A DNA stretch of 54,418 nt from Gammaproteobacteria bacterium (GTDB lineage Bacteria; Pseudomonadota; Gammaproteobacteria; Ga0077536), in the NCBI GenBank assembly GCA_019747795.1, contig JAIEQK010000246.1, positions 1 through 54,418 on the forward strand. The letters are read 5' to 3'. Below, piece after piece: positions 9,057 through 16,442 of this stretch; position 1 is the stretch's first letter; every line of letters begins with the position of its first letter. Made by a program: the position numbers and the translations under genes. The notes beneath the pieces were generated by a model. The model saw only the letters and a list, made by a program, of their open reading frames with translations. It did not search any database and was not told the origin of the DNA.

Positions 9057-9857
9057 TCAGTTCCGGTCCCGCTCCCAGCGCGGCGCGCGCTTGCCGAGAA
9101 ACGCGGCGATCCCTTCGTCCAAATCGCCGTTCGCGACGGTCAGTATCTGGTTGCGATCCTCCAGCGCCACCGCGGCGTCCAGCGCCTGGGCGTCTACGTT
9201 GGCCCAGAACGCCTCCTTGGTGAGACGCAGGCCGAGCGGCGCGGTGGCGAGCATGTCCGCGGCGAGCGCGCGGCCGGTGGCGATGAGTTCGTCGACAGGC
9301 ACCACGTCGCTCACCAGGCCGATGCGTAGCGCTCGCGCGGCGTCGACGAAGCGGCCGGTGTAGAGCAGTTCCGCGGCGTTAGACGTGCCGATCAGGCGCG
9401 GCAGGTGATAGCTCGAGCCCATCTCGCAGCCGGACAGCCCAATCTTGATGAAGGCGCAGTTCATCTTCGTGCCCTCGGCGGCGATGCGCACGTCGCAGCC
9501 GAGGGCAATCGAGAAACCGCCGCCCGCGGCAAAGCCGTGCAACAGGCCGATCATCGGCTGGGGCGCGCGACGCATCTTCATCACCAGCCCGGAGAAGCGA
9601 CGTTGGCTCGCCATGCCTTCGTTGGTGTTGCGCGGCGAGTTGCGTTCCGGGTCCTTCATGTCCAGGCCCGCGCAGAACGCGCGTCCCTCGCCGCGGATCG
9701 CAACCACACGCACCGCATGGTTGTCCTGCAGGCTGTCGAAGTAGTGATGGAGTTCGGCGACCATGCGTCGGCTGAGCGCGTTCAGCGCGTCCGGCCGATT
9801 GAAGATCAGCCAGTCGAGCGCACCTTCCTTCTCCACGCGCAGCGTCTGGTAGTCCAT
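9057..9857 (-). CDS. Enoyl-CoA hydratase/isomerase family protein (crotonase)
   Basis: The 266-residue protein has the crotonase fold. Oxyanion-hole segments are AFCAGLD and the GFAAGGGFSIALGCD turn, followed by FIKIGLSGCEMGSSYHLPRLIG, where the catalytic Glu of hydratases is usually placed. It acts on an acyl-CoA, possibly in fatty acid or side-chain breakdown, and the exact substrate is unknown. It lies 15 bp downstream of the epoxide-hydrolase-like gene on the same strand, and an acyl-CoA synthetase is divergent from the pair, which suggests one catabolic set. Confidence 0.85.
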   Translation of the reverse strand: MDYQTLRVEKEGALDWLIFNRPDALNALSRRMVAELHHYFDSLQDNHAVRVVAIRGEGRAFCAGLDMKDPERNSPRNTNEGMASQRRFSGLVMKMRRAPQPMIGLLHGFAAGGGFSIALGCDVRIAAEGTKMNCAFIKIGLSGCEMGSSYHLPRLIGTSNAAELLYTGRFVDAARALRIGLVSDVVPVDELIATGRALAADMLATAPLGLRLTKEAFWANVDAQALDAAVALEDRNQILTVANGDLDEGIAAFLGKRAPRWERDRN

Positions 9858-9872
9858 CGTCGGTCGTCCCGC

Positions 9873-10244
9873 TCACTCGCCCTTCAGGGCCTTCATGAAC
9901 ATGCCGTTGTCGAAGTAGTCGCGCCAGAAGCTGATCCTGCCGTCCGTGACCTCGAACACGCCGCTCACCGGCATCGCCACCTGCTTGCCGTTCATCACGA
10001 AGCGATCGATACGTTCGTTCATCACCACCTTGCCGCTCGCTGCCTGGCGCAGCACCTCGAACTTGACCGGGTCGGTGCCGCCCATGATCGGCGCGAGGAA
10101 TTCGCGCATCTTGTCGCGGCCGCGCATGTCACCGAGCGGGACGTTGTCGTAATAGCAGTCGTCCGTGACCAGCGCGAGCGCCGCGTCCAGGTCCTTGCGA
10201 TCGAAGGCCGCCATGAAGTCATTGACCACTTGTTCCGCGTTCAT
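9873..10244 (-). CDS. Limonene-1,2-epoxide-hydrolase-like (NTF2-fold) protein
   Basis: This 123-residue NTF2-like protein keeps the residues that define limonene-epoxide hydrolases: Tyr and Asn in YYDNVPLG, the Arg-x-Asp pair in NERIDRF, and Asp in WRDYFD. Members open epoxides by direct water attack, using an Asp-Arg-Asp triad. GGAG sits 8 nt before ATG 10244, so the longer open frame to 10319 is not used. The gene precedes a crotonase in the same direction. It could serve epoxide or isoprenoid breakdown; a nearby steroid-isomerase-type function is the alternative. Confidence 0.75.
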   Translation of the reverse strand: MNAEQVVNDFMAAFDRKDLDAALALVTDDCYYDNVPLGDMRGRDKMREFLAPIMGGTDPVKFEVLRQAASGKVVMNERIDRFVMNGKQVAMPVSGVFEVTDGRISFWRDYFDNGMFMKALKGE

Positions 10245-10475
10245 CGTGCGTCTCCTGCCGGGTGGGTGAGCGAATGTCGTCGGCACTATACGATGAAGGG
10301 CGGCGCGCGAGACCTCCAAGGGCTAGGCGGGATGCACCTCCCCAAGTGGGTGGGCACGGAGCGCGCCGGCGACGCACGGCTTGAACTCGAAGTGGGCTGC
10401 GGAGATGCTAGCGCCGCGCGCGCTGCCGCCGCTCCCGCGCGGGCATTCGTCAATCCCACCGAAGGACAGCCAGCG
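10245..10475. promoter_or_regulatory. Divergent intergenic region, acyl-CoA genes
   Basis: These 231 bp separate the epoxide-hydrolase-like gene from the acyl-CoA synthetase. No strong promoter pair was found by eye; the region should hold both promoters and any acyl-CoA-responsive operator. Confidence 0.35.
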
Positions 10476-12128
10476 ATGAGCTTCGACGTCGAGAATTTCC
10501 GCCACCGCCGCAACGACGACCGCTGGAACCGGGTGGCGGTCGGCGACATCATCGAACGTGTGACCTGGAGCGAGCCGGACAAGCTCGCGCTGATCATGAC
10601 GGCCGACTGCACGGTGAACCCGCGCTATGCGCGCGTGACCTATGCCGAGGCCAACGCGGTGATCAACCGGGTGGCCAACGCCCTGCTCGCGCGCGGCCTG
10701 CCGCCCGCCGCGCGCGTCGCGATGCTGTGCGACAACTCGGGTGAGGCCTGGCTCGCCAAGATTGGCATCGCCAAGGCCGGCCTGGTGGCCGCGCCGATCA
10801 ACGTCATGATGGCCCCTGACGTGATCGCCGACTGCCTGGAGCACGTCGAAGCGAAGTACGCCATCGTCGACCAGGCGCAATGGGACAAGCTCGGCGCGAG
10901 TCTCGCCGCGCGTGGCATCGAACCGCTGGTCGCGATCGGGCCGCGCGCCGACTACCCGGTGCCAGGCTTCGAGGCCTTCCTCGGCGACGCGAGCGACGGC
11001 GAGCCTGACGTGCGCATCCACGGCGACGACATCTGGGAGATCCTCTTCACCTCCGGCACCACCGCGCGGCCCAAGGCGGTGATGCTCTCGCACACCTACA
11101 CCTACATGACGGCCTACGCGCACGCCGTCACCATCACCCGCGGACTGGATCACGAGAGCGATCTGTGCCACGCCACCTTCACGCCGATGGTGTTCCACAT
11201 CGGTGACCACGCCTGCATCTTCTCGGCGCTGATCGTCGGCGGCACAGCGGTGGTCGGGCGCAAACCCGAGGGGCCGGCGATGGCGGAGACCATCACCCGC
11301 GAGCGCGTCACCTGCCTGTTCGGTGGCTCGCCCCAGTTCGTCGAGAGCCTGATTCGCGCGGTGCACGAGACGCCCTTCGCCTACGACCTCGACAGCCTGA
11401 CGGTGATGTACTTCGGCTGGGCGCCGCTCGCGCCCGGATCGCTGGCCGCCTTTCGGCGCCTGTGCCGGCCGGGGCTCAAGGTCTACGAGATCATCGGGCA
11501 GACCGAGGCTGTGGTCTGTCACCGCTTCCACATCGACCGCAACCTCGGCATGTACCTGCGCGAGGCGCCGGCGGTGAACCACGTCGGCAAGCCCAGCCCC
11601 CTGCTGGCGTCCACCGTGATGGACGACGAGGGCCGCGATCTGCGCGGCCAGCCCGGCGTCCAGGGCGAGGCGGTCTACCGCTCGCCCGCCATGTTCTCGG
11701 GCTATTACCGCGACGAGAAGGCGACCGAGGAGGCCTTCGCCGGCGGCTGGTTCCACTCCGGCGACAGTTTCGTCTACCACGACGACGACGTGCGGCTGAT
11801 GGTCGACCGCTACAAGGACATCGTGAAGTCGGGCGGCGAGAACGTCTCCAGCATTCGGGTCGAGGCCGTGCTGCAGCAGCACCCGCAGGTGGCGCGGGCG
11901 GCGGTGATCGGCATGCCCGACGAGCGTTGGGGCGAGGCGGTCACCGCCTGCGTGATCCCCACCCGCCCGGGCGAGTTCGACGAGCAGGCGGTGATCGCCT
12001 TCGCGCGCGAGCGCCTGGCCGGCTTCGAGACGCCCAAGCGCATCGTCCTGCTGGACGAGTTTCCGACCACCGTGGGCGGCAAGATCCTGAAATACAAGCT
12101 CCGCCAGGCGTTGGCCGCGGGAGGCTGA
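10476..12128 (+). CDS. Acyl-CoA synthetase (class I adenylate-forming enzyme)
   Basis: The 550-residue ANL enzyme activates a carboxylic acid with ATP and couples it to CoA. Motifs in order are the P-loop TSGTTARPKAVMLSH, YFGWAPLAPGS, IIGQTEAVVC, GGWFHSGDSF, VDRYKDIVKSGGENVSS (hinge) and, at the end, TTVGGKILKYKLR with the catalytic Lys. The usual Gly in TSGTTGxPK is Ala here. The frame is open far upstream (to 9405), but ATG 10476 has GAAGGA ahead and matches the family start. The substrate is unknown, and a medium- or long-chain or cyclic acid is plausible given the crotonase and epoxide-hydrolase neighbours. Confidence 0.9.
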   Translation: MSFDVENFRHRRNDDRWNRVAVGDIIERVTWSEPDKLALIMTADCTVNPRYARVTYAEANAVINRVANALLARGLPPAARVAMLCDNSGEAWLAKIGIAKAGLVAAPINVMMAPDVIADCLEHVEAKYAIVDQAQWDKLGASLAARGIEPLVAIGPRADYPVPGFEAFLGDASDGEPDVRIHGDDIWEILFTSGTTARPKAVMLSHTYTYMTAYAHAVTITRGLDHESDLCHATFTPMVFHIGDHACIFSALIVGGTAVVGRKPEGPAMAETITRERVTCLFGGSPQFVESLIRAVHETPFAYDLDSLTVMYFGWAPLAPGSLAAFRRLCRPGLKVYEIIGQTEAVVCHRFHIDRNLGMYLREAPAVNHVGKPSPLLASTVMDDEGRDLRGQPGVQGEAVYRSPAMFSGYYRDEKATEEAFAGGWFHSGDSFVYHDDDVRLMVDRYKDIVKSGGENVSSIRVEAVLQQHPQVARAAVIGMPDERWGEAVTACVIPTRPGEFDEQAVIAFARERLAGFETPKRIVLLDEFPTTVGGKILKYKLRQALAAGG

Positions 12129-12309
12129 CCGCGAGCCGCGTCACGAAATGTGGAATCGCGCACACTTTCCGCACTGCAGCGCAGGGTAATTGCGCGAGGG
12201 GGACGCGGAGGACCGCCGTCCGTTGTTATCCTGAAGAACACCGATCAGTCACTCCCCCTACGGGGTGGCACCGGACTCCACACCCAGACCCGTGCAGGAG
12301 ATCAGTACC

Positions 12310-13056
12310 TTGCCAGCCCTCGCTCTTCGAGTCGCGCCCCGCGCCGCCCCGCCCCTGGCCGTGATCGCCGGCCTGGTATTCAGCTCCGCCAGCAGCCTCG
12401 CCGAGGCCGCCACCTTCGCGGATGGCAGCTTCGCCGACGATTGGAGTTCCATCGTCGTCGGCACTGGCACGTCGGTTGCCACCCGCGTTACTTCCGGCGG
12501 AAATCCGAATTCCTATTTTTCGATCACCAACGTCACCGACCCCGGTGAGTTCGTATACGGCATCTACCTGAAGACCACGGCGGTCTACACGCCGTCGGTC
12601 GAGGGCGCGATTGCCAGCATCGATTACGACGAGGACGCCAAGTTTTTCCTCGGAGGCGGTAACCGCCAGGCGGCGGGCATGGCGCTCCGCCAGAACGGGG
12701 TGGTGTACATCCTGAATACGCCGGCGTTCACCAACAGCGCCGACTGGGGGCCGTTGATGAGCAGCGTGCTCACCCCACCGCCATTGCCGCTCACTTTCGC
12801 GGGGCTCGACGCGGAGGATTTCTCCACGATTACGGACGCGAGCCTGCACCCTGACTTCAGCGTCAACGGCGGAGCAATCACCTTTGGCTTCTTCCGTGCC
12901 AACGGCAGCTCCAATACGCGCATTGCCGGCATCGACAACTGGTTCGTCAGGGTCAACACGGTCGCCGCCCCGATTCCGCTGCCGGCGACCATCTACGCCC
13001 AGCTGGCGGGCGTAGCCCTGCTCTGGCACCGGCGCCGGGTGAGCCGCGCCGGCTAG
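12310..13056 (+). CDS. PEP-CTERM-like secreted protein (VPLPA-type sorting tail)
   Basis: This 248-residue protein has an N-terminal signal (APPLAVIAGLVFSSASSLAEAA) and a beta-rich, low-Lys body. It ends in a sorting-type tail: IPLPAT, a hydrophobic segment (IYAQLAGVALLW) and a basic end (HRRRVSRAG). That layout matches PEP-CTERM/VPLPA proteins, which are processed by exosortase and often tied to exopolysaccharide. The start is probably the TTG at 12310, because GGAG lies 9 nt upstream; ATG 12265 is the alternative. It shares the four bases CTAG at its stop with the oppositely oriented small gene at 13053. No exosortase lies in the window. Confidence 0.65.
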   Translation: MPALALRVAPRAAPPLAVIAGLVFSSASSLAEAATFADGSFADDWSSIVVGTGTSVATRVTSGGNPNSYFSITNVTDPGEFVYGIYLKTTAVYTPSVEGAIASIDYDEDAKFFLGGGNRQAAGMALRQNGVVYILNTPAFTNSADWGPLMSSVLTPPPLPLTFAGLDAEDFSTITDASLHPDFSVNGGAITFGFFRANGSSNTRIAGIDNWFVRVNTVAAPIPLPATIYAQLAGVALLWHRRRVSRAG

Positions 13057-13238
13057 GACCGCTCGTCTGGGGGCGGGGTGGGCGTAGGCACACGCGCCTC
13101 CGCCTGCGTACACATCCTGATTACCCGCGTCCGCGGCGCAGACGCCGCGGGAGCGGCGCCCGGTGCCGTGACGGGCGGGACCCCCACGCACACCACTCGG
13201 TAGATCTTCTCGCCCGCTGGCTTGTCCTGCTCGGCCAT
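13053..13238 (-). CDS. Small Pro/Ala-rich hypothetical protein (61 residues)
   Basis: The frame starts with ATG 13238, preceded by a strong GGGGAGA 7 nt upstream, only 16 bp after the kinase-HDOD stop, so co-transcription is likely. The N-terminal half (EKIYRVVCVGVPPV) is followed by a Pro/Ala/Thr-rich tail (VPTPTPPPDERS). No family is recognised. Its stop overlaps the stop of the convergent PEP-CTERM-like gene through a shared CTAG. Coding status rests on the ribosome site and position. Confidence 0.5.
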   Translation of the reverse strand: MAEQDKPAGEKIYRVVCVGVPPVTAPGAAPAASAPRTRVIRMCTQAEARVPTPTPPPDERS

Positions 13239-13254
13239 TCGGTCTTCTCCCCGT

Positions 13255-15030
13255 TCAGGCCGCGCCGGCCAGCGCAGCGACCTCGGTCAGTCGCGCGCAG
13301 GCGGGAAGAACGTCGGGCGCGAGCTTCAGCAGCCGGGCGTACTGGCGGGTCAACTGGGCCGCCTCGGGCAGCAGCGCTTCCAACTGCGCCGCCTCGACCT
13401 CGAAGGCCGAGCCCAGACGCCCGGCCAGGTCCGTGAGCGCCGTGTCGCGCGCGCCCGGGTCTTCCGTTTCGGCCACCAGGCGGCTGAGCGCGCCGGCGGC
13501 CGCGGCGCAGGCTTGGATGCGCTCCGCCGCGGACTGCGGCGCGGGCACCGCGCCTCGCGGCAGGGGCCGCATCGCGGCGATGATGGTTTCAGAGAATTTC
13601 CAGCGCGCGCCGACGCCGGCGCCGAGTTCGTGATAGGCGACACCAAGCACCACGCGTGATTCGGTGAGTTCATCGCCGTGCAATCGATCGGCACGGGCGA
13701 GGATGGCGGCGTATTCATCGGGAAAGTAATGGATGGCCAGCGTGCGCCCGAGGTCGTGGAACAGGCCGCAGGTGAAGGCGTCGGCGCGGTTGCCGGCGCC
13801 CCATAGCTCGCACAGGCCGCGCGCCAGCACCGCCGTATGGAAGGAGCGCAGCAGCGACACGCGAAGTTCCGGCGTACCGAGTTCGAACTCGTTCTCGAGC
13901 AGCGCGCTGGTGACGCACATGCGCACTTGTTCCACGCCGAGCATGCTGATCGCGCGCGCGAGCGCGGTGACCTCGGTCTTGCCGAAGAAGGCCGAGTTGG
14001 CCATGGTCAGCACCCGCTGGGTGAGCGTGATGTCCTTGGCGATGATGTTCACCAGTCGGCTGGCGGGCGCCTGGGAATCGTCCGAAGTCAGGTCCAGCAG
14101 CTCGCTGATGTGCTGGGAGAGGGCGGAGAAGCCTTTCTTCACTGTCATGCGACGCATCAGGAAGTCGACCGTGCCGTGCTCGGCGTGCGCCGGGCCTTCG
14201 TTGCCGCCGCGTGGCAGGCGGAAGCGGTCGAGCGCGTTCTTCATCGCGCGGGCATGGCGATAGCGCTTGGAAGTGTCCAGCGCCGAGGCGGTCTCGAGCA
14301 CCTCGAGGATGCGCTCGTCCAGCGCCATGCCTAGCGACCCGGAGGCGATGGACGGCTCCTGCAGAATCGCTTCGATGATCGCGCCGGGCGAGGCCTGGTC
14401 GAAGCGTCGCCTGCCGGTCAGCATCTCGAAGAAGATGCTGGCCAGCATGTAGACGTCGGAATGTGGGCCGCTCGGCAGGTGCATGAAGGGCTCGGGCGAC
14501 ATGTAGCGCAGCGTGCCGGTCACTTCGGCATTGTCCTGTGCCACCTGGCGCAGCACCGACAGCCCGAAGTCCGTGACCTTGGGTACACCGTCGCCTGTCA
14601 GCAGAATGTTGGACGGACTGAGATCGCGATGCACGATGTCGTTCTCGTGCAGGTAGGCGACGCCGGCCAGGATCTGGCTCATCAGCACCACCGATTCCGC
14701 GAAGGGCACCGCGCCGGCGCGATCGATGCGCGCGCGCAGCGACTCGCCATCGATGTACTCGAACACCAGGTAGCTCATGCGGTGGTAGGTGCCGATGTCG
14801 TGCAGCGTCACCACGTTCGGGTGCTGCAGGCGGCTGACGATGCGCGCTTCACCGGCGAGCACCACCTCGTCGTCAGTGACGCTGGGTTTCAGCAGCTTGA
14901 TGGCGACAAGACGCTCGAGCTCGGTGTCGCGCGCGAGCAGCACCACGCCTTCGCCGCCGCGCCCGAGGAGGCGCTCCACGTGATAGCGGCCGATGCGTTC
15001 CGGCAATACGGGGGATTGGCTGTGGGACAT
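13255..15030 (-). CDS. Ser/Thr protein kinase fused to an HDOD domain
   Basis: This 591-residue protein joins two signalling modules. Residues 16-270 form a Hanks-type kinase with all key elements: glycine loop GRGGEGVV (23-30), Lys45 in VAIK, HRDLSPSN (134-141), DFG (154-156) and a SPE version of the APE motif. Residues about 290-500 are an HDOD domain (VKKGFSALSQHISELLDL, ITLTQRVLTMANSAFFG, RAISMLGVEQVRMCV) that still holds an HDLGR element. No transmembrane segment is seen, so it is cytoplasmic. HDOD proteins are usually regulatory, often linked to cyclic nucleotides or stress. It lies downstream of the SnoaL-like and glutaredoxin-like genes on the same strand. Confidence 0.92.
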   Translation of the reverse strand: MSHSQSPVLPERIGRYHVERLLGRGGEGVVLLARDTELERLVAIKLLKPSVTDDEVVLAGEARIVSRLQHPNVVTLHDIGTYHRMSYLVFEYIDGESLRARIDRAGAVPFAESVVLMSQILAGVAYLHENDIVHRDLSPSNILLTGDGVPKVTDFGLSVLRQVAQDNAEVTGTLRYMSPEPFMHLPSGPHSDVYMLASIFFEMLTGRRRFDQASPGAIIEAILQEPSIASGSLGMALDERILEVLETASALDTSKRYRHARAMKNALDRFRLPRGGNEGPAHAEHGTVDFLMRRMTVKKGFSALSQHISELLDLTSDDSQAPASRLVNIIAKDITLTQRVLTMANSAFFGKTEVTALARAISMLGVEQVRMCVTSALLENEFELGTPELRVSLLRSFHTAVLARGLCELWGAGNRADAFTCGLFHDLGRTLAIHYFPDEYAAILARADRLHGDELTESRVVLGVAYHELGAGVGARWKFSETIIAAMRPLPRGAVPAPQSAAERIQACAAAAGALSRLVAETEDPGARDTALTDLAGRLGSAFEVEAAQLEALLPEAAQLTRQYARLLKLAPDVLPACARLTEVAALAGAA

Positions 15031-15095
15031 GCGCTCCGGGGTCCGTTAAGGAGACTCGAAGCGACAGCGGCAGGCGCAGAGGCGAACTTGAGTCC

Positions 15096-15530
15096 TCAGT
15101 GCAGACGGCGGGGTGGTGCGGCGCCGGTCGGGGCGGCACGTGGCGGGCGCAACGCGGCGGGTGCGACGCTCGCATGGTGGAGCACCATCCGCCAGCCTTC
15201 GGCGTCGCGTCGGTAGACATTCGTCGCCAGCACCGGCGGCGCGGTGAAGGTGGTGCCCGGCACGCGGATGTTCTCCTCCAGGAGGTGGATGCGCTGGTCG
15301 CCGCTGTCCAGCACCTGCAGGCCGCGCAGGTCGAAGGCGCGGGGCGTGCTGTCGGCGAGGATGTGTCGCCAGCTCTGGCGCACTTCGTCCACGCCGCACA
15401 GGCGCGGACCGCCCGGGTGGATGCAGACGATGTCCGTGGCGGGCGCCCACACCCGCATCATCTCGTCGAGACGTCCGCGGGCGAAGGCGGCGTAGAACGC
15501 CGCTTCGGCGGCTTCGGAGGTCTCGAACAT
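15096..15530 (-). CDS. SnoaL/DUF4440-like NTF2-fold protein
   Basis: The 144-residue protein has the SnoaL_3/YybH-like pattern: an N-terminal helix (SEAAEAAFYAAFARGRLDEMMRVW), then DIVCIHPGGPRLCGVDEVRQSWRHIL and VLATNVYRRDAEGWRMVLHHAS. The C-terminal 25 residues are Pro/Arg-rich and probably disordered. It starts 4 bp after the glutaredoxin-like gene and is followed 65 bp later by the kinase. Members of this family bind small ligands or act as isomerases; no substrate can be given. Confidence 0.75.
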   Translation of the reverse strand: MFETSEAAEAAFYAAFARGRLDEMMRVWAPATDIVCIHPGGPRLCGVDEVRQSWRHILADSTPRAFDLRGLQVLDSGDQRIHLLEENIRVPGTTFTAPPVLATNVYRRDAEGWRMVLHHASVAPAALRPPRAAPTGAAPPRRLH

Positions 15531-15534
15531 CGGT

Positions 15535-16023
15535 TCAGTTGGCCGCGGTCGGGGCGCCGGGCACCGGCGGCGGCGGGTAACCAGCCTGGTTCAGCGCATT
15601 GTCGATCGCCGAGCGGTTGTAGCCGGTGAGGACGGCGGTGCCGACGGTCATGGTCGGCACCGTCATGTTGCCGGTACGGGTCTTGAGCTCGTCCTGGTTG
15701 GCGGCGTTGTCCTGGACGTTCTTCTCCGTTACCGGTACCCCGCGGCTGTTCAGTGCGGCGCGCACCAGGTCGCAGGCATCACAGTTGGGCACGGTGTAGA
15801 GCAGCACCGGGTTGTCGGCCGCGATGTCGGCCACGGTCTTCGGCTTGGTGACCGACACGCCGCGAATCGTGCGGTCCCCCTTCTTGGTCGTGCCGGCCGG
15901 GCATCGGTCGCTGAACGACGAGCGTCCCTCGGCGTCCACGCACTCGCTCACGGTGATCGCGGCGAACACTGGCGCGGCGGCCAGCGAGAGCGCCAGCAGG
16001 GTTCCGGCGATGAGTTTTCGCAT
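15535..16023 (-). CDS. Periplasmic glutaredoxin-like protein with an N-terminal DUF4124-like segment
   Basis: The 162-residue protein begins with a signal peptide (MRKLIAGTLLALSLAAAPVFA). Next comes a short DUF4124-like part (ECVDAEGRSSFSDRCPAGT) and then a glutaredoxin-like domain with the redox motif Cys81-Asp-Ala-Cys84 (YTVPNCDACDLVRAAL) and the cis-Pro segment MTVPTMTVG. The tail is Pro-rich. It probably acts in thiol-disulfide exchange outside the cytoplasm. GGGAGA lies 8 nt before the ATG. It appears to be the first gene of a minus-strand run with the SnoaL-like protein and the kinase-HDOD fusion. Confidence 0.8.
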   Translation of the reverse strand: MRKLIAGTLLALSLAAAPVFAAITVSECVDAEGRSSFSDRCPAGTTKKGDRTIRGVSVTKPKTVADIAADNPVLLYTVPNCDACDLVRAALNSRGVPVTEKNVQDNAANQDELKTRTGNMTVPTMTVGTAVLTGYNRSAIDNALNQAGYPPPPVPGAPTAAN

Positions 16024-16140
16024 CGAAGCTATCTCCCTAAAACCTAAAGTGTTTCGTCCTCGGGCGCAGACCTCGGCAGTATAGCAGCGGGCGTCGGCGC
16101 GGGGCCTCGGCCAGGGCTATCAAGTCGCCATGCCTGCTCC

Positions 16141-16146
16141 TATAAT
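16141..16146 (+). promoter_or_regulatory. Consensus -10 element upstream of tRNA-Leu/tig
   Basis: There is a perfect TATAAT at 16141-16146, about 130 bp before tRNA-Leu. The -35 position has no good match, so only the -10 is claimed. Confidence 0.4.
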
Positions 16147-16277
16147 ACCGGCCGCACAGCGATCGCCGCCGCGCCCTGCCGGGTCTGCGTGGCCTGCGGC
16201 ACGGCATCGTCTCGGCGCCGGCCGCCAGCAGTCCTTCTCGTCGCGTCCGTCGAAGCGTTCCATGCGAAGCAAACCGG

Positions 16278-16362
16278 GCGAAAGTGGCGGAATCGGTAGA
16301 CGCGCTGGTTTTAGGTACCAGTGGGGCAACCCGTGAGAGTTCGAGCCTCTCCTTTCGCACCA
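16278..16362 (+). tRNA. tRNA-Leu (TAG)
   Basis: This is an 85-nt class II tRNA. The acceptor GCGAAAG pairs with CTTTCGC, the anticodon loop is TTTAGGT (TAG), the long variable arm is TGGGGCAACCCG, and CCA is encoded. It lies 80 bp before tig, a placement also known from other gammaproteobacteria. Confidence 0.97.
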
Positions 16363-16442
16363 ACTTACAACACCAGGTCCGACCTCGCCGGCGCGCCCCG
16401 TCCGGCCACGGTATCGGCACGCTTATCGGCACTCCGCTTCAA

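Noticed and set aside
10323-11882. 519-codon open frame on the minus strand
   Set aside because: It lies wholly antisense to the acyl-CoA synthetase, whose ANL motifs are complete. Its translation is rich in His, Arg and Val with no recognisable domain.
12226-13191. 321-codon minus-strand frame opposite the PEP-CTERM-like gene
   Set aside because: The plus-strand reading has a signal peptide and sorting tail, while this frame shows only low-complexity Gly/Ala/Arg sequence.
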